Shown piece by piece: positions 37,928 to 38,184 of a stretch of DNA of 38,184 bases. Source of the DNA: Verrucomicrobia bacterium 12-59-8 (GTDB lineage Bacteria > Verrucomicrobiota > Verrucomicrobiae > Verrucomicrobiales > Verrucomicrobiaceae); the NCBI GenBank assembly GCA_002279765.1, contig NCCR01000018.1:1-38184 (forward strand), written 5' to 3'. The translations under genes were made by a program, and so were the position numbers. The number at the start of each line of letters is the position of its first letter. Position 1 is the stretch's first letter. The notes under the pieces were generated by a model, which saw nothing but the letters and a program-made list of their open reading frames with translations, searched no databases and had not been told where the DNA came from.

Positions 37928-38184
37928 TATTGAGTGTGTTGTTTCGCTGGTATGAGGGTATCCAGGCAAAGCTGTCTTAGACAACCGCACCCGAACAGGT
38001 GCTGCTATGCCATCCTCCATCGCCTCAGGCGAGAGCATCAGTGTTACAGTACGGTTGCACTTAGTCCCGCGCGACCACTCCGGCCCGCTGGTTGTCAATG
38101 CTGGAAGCGATAAAAAGATGTCACACTAGACAGGCCGAATCTTGGCCAGGAGGCGGGGGAGTCGTTCTTTTATGTGCCCCTCAG
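37928..38184. promoter_or_regulatory. Upstream region of the PEP-CTERM/PstS-like unit
   Basis: 257 bases to the right edge without a gene. It should contain the promoter of the 37097-37927 gene. GTCACA occurs at 38120-38125, and on the minus strand a TTGACA hexamer occurs near 38092-38097 with no clear -10 at 16-18 bases. A short stem cgcc-tga-ggcg lies near 38023-38032. Nothing else is supported. Confidence 0.35.

Noticed and set aside
37928..38098. N-terminal extension of the PEP-CTERM gene
   Set aside because: It would place 57 polar residues before an otherwise standard signal peptide starting at 37927.

Overview
The window reads like a chromosomal segment of a member of the Verrucomicrobiota, probably close to Verrucomicrobium/Prosthecobacter; this is inferred, as there is no rRNA or other taxonomic marker. 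The signs are a diderm envelope gene set, PEP-CTERM proteins with an exosortase, 'GQLK' repeats that I associate with this phylum, moderately high GC, and almost no Shine-Dalgarno sequences before genes. No tRNA, rRNA, CRISPR array, insertion sequence or phage gene was seen. Nearly every gene is on the minus strand; the exception is a two-component pair at 11295-13126.

Layout in window order. (1) 1-6074, minus: an exosortase block with a PEP-CTERM substrate, an exosortase fused to an EpsI-like domain, a membrane-anchored TPR protein, a Tyr/Trp-rich secreted protein, and a partial secreted protein with GQLK repeats and an Ig-like domain that leaves the window on the left. The 1-831 gene was found by reading the minus strand directly, because it runs off the edge. 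(2) 6468-7106: a LuxR/RcsB-type regulator whose receiver domain lacks the phosphorylation residues. (3) 7468-8917: an efflux adaptor lipoprotein followed by a decayed RND permease remnant. (4) 8918-9800: a long stretch without a convincing gene. (5) 9801-11070: an LpxH-type hydrolase and a possible small membrane protein. (6) 11295-13126, plus: a PhoB-like response regulator and a soluble PAS-histidine kinase, preceded by a cluster of CGTCAC repeats.

(7) 13221-34745 is the centrepiece: nine tightly packed minus-strand genes, read from TpsB downward. They encode a TpsB outer-membrane transporter, an ExbB fused to DUF2341 and LamG-like domains, ExbD, TonB, a large putative porin, a periplasmic coiled-coil protein, a parvulin-type foldase, a 3789-residue filamentous-haemagglutinin-like TpsA protein, and a membrane-anchored TPR-like protein. 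This looks like one secretion and surface-assembly machine with its own proton-motive-force-driven energiser. From memory, Pseudomonas aeruginosa PdtA/PdtB is a comparable two-partner pair, encoded beside exbB2/exbD2 and induced by phosphate depletion. The PhoB-like pair here and a PstS-like protein at 35908-37035 make a phosphate link worth testing.

(8) 34746-38184: the leader region of that operon, with a striking mini-ORF and hairpins; an anchored protein of unknown function; a strong intrinsic terminator; the PstS-like protein; and a second PEP-CTERM protein.
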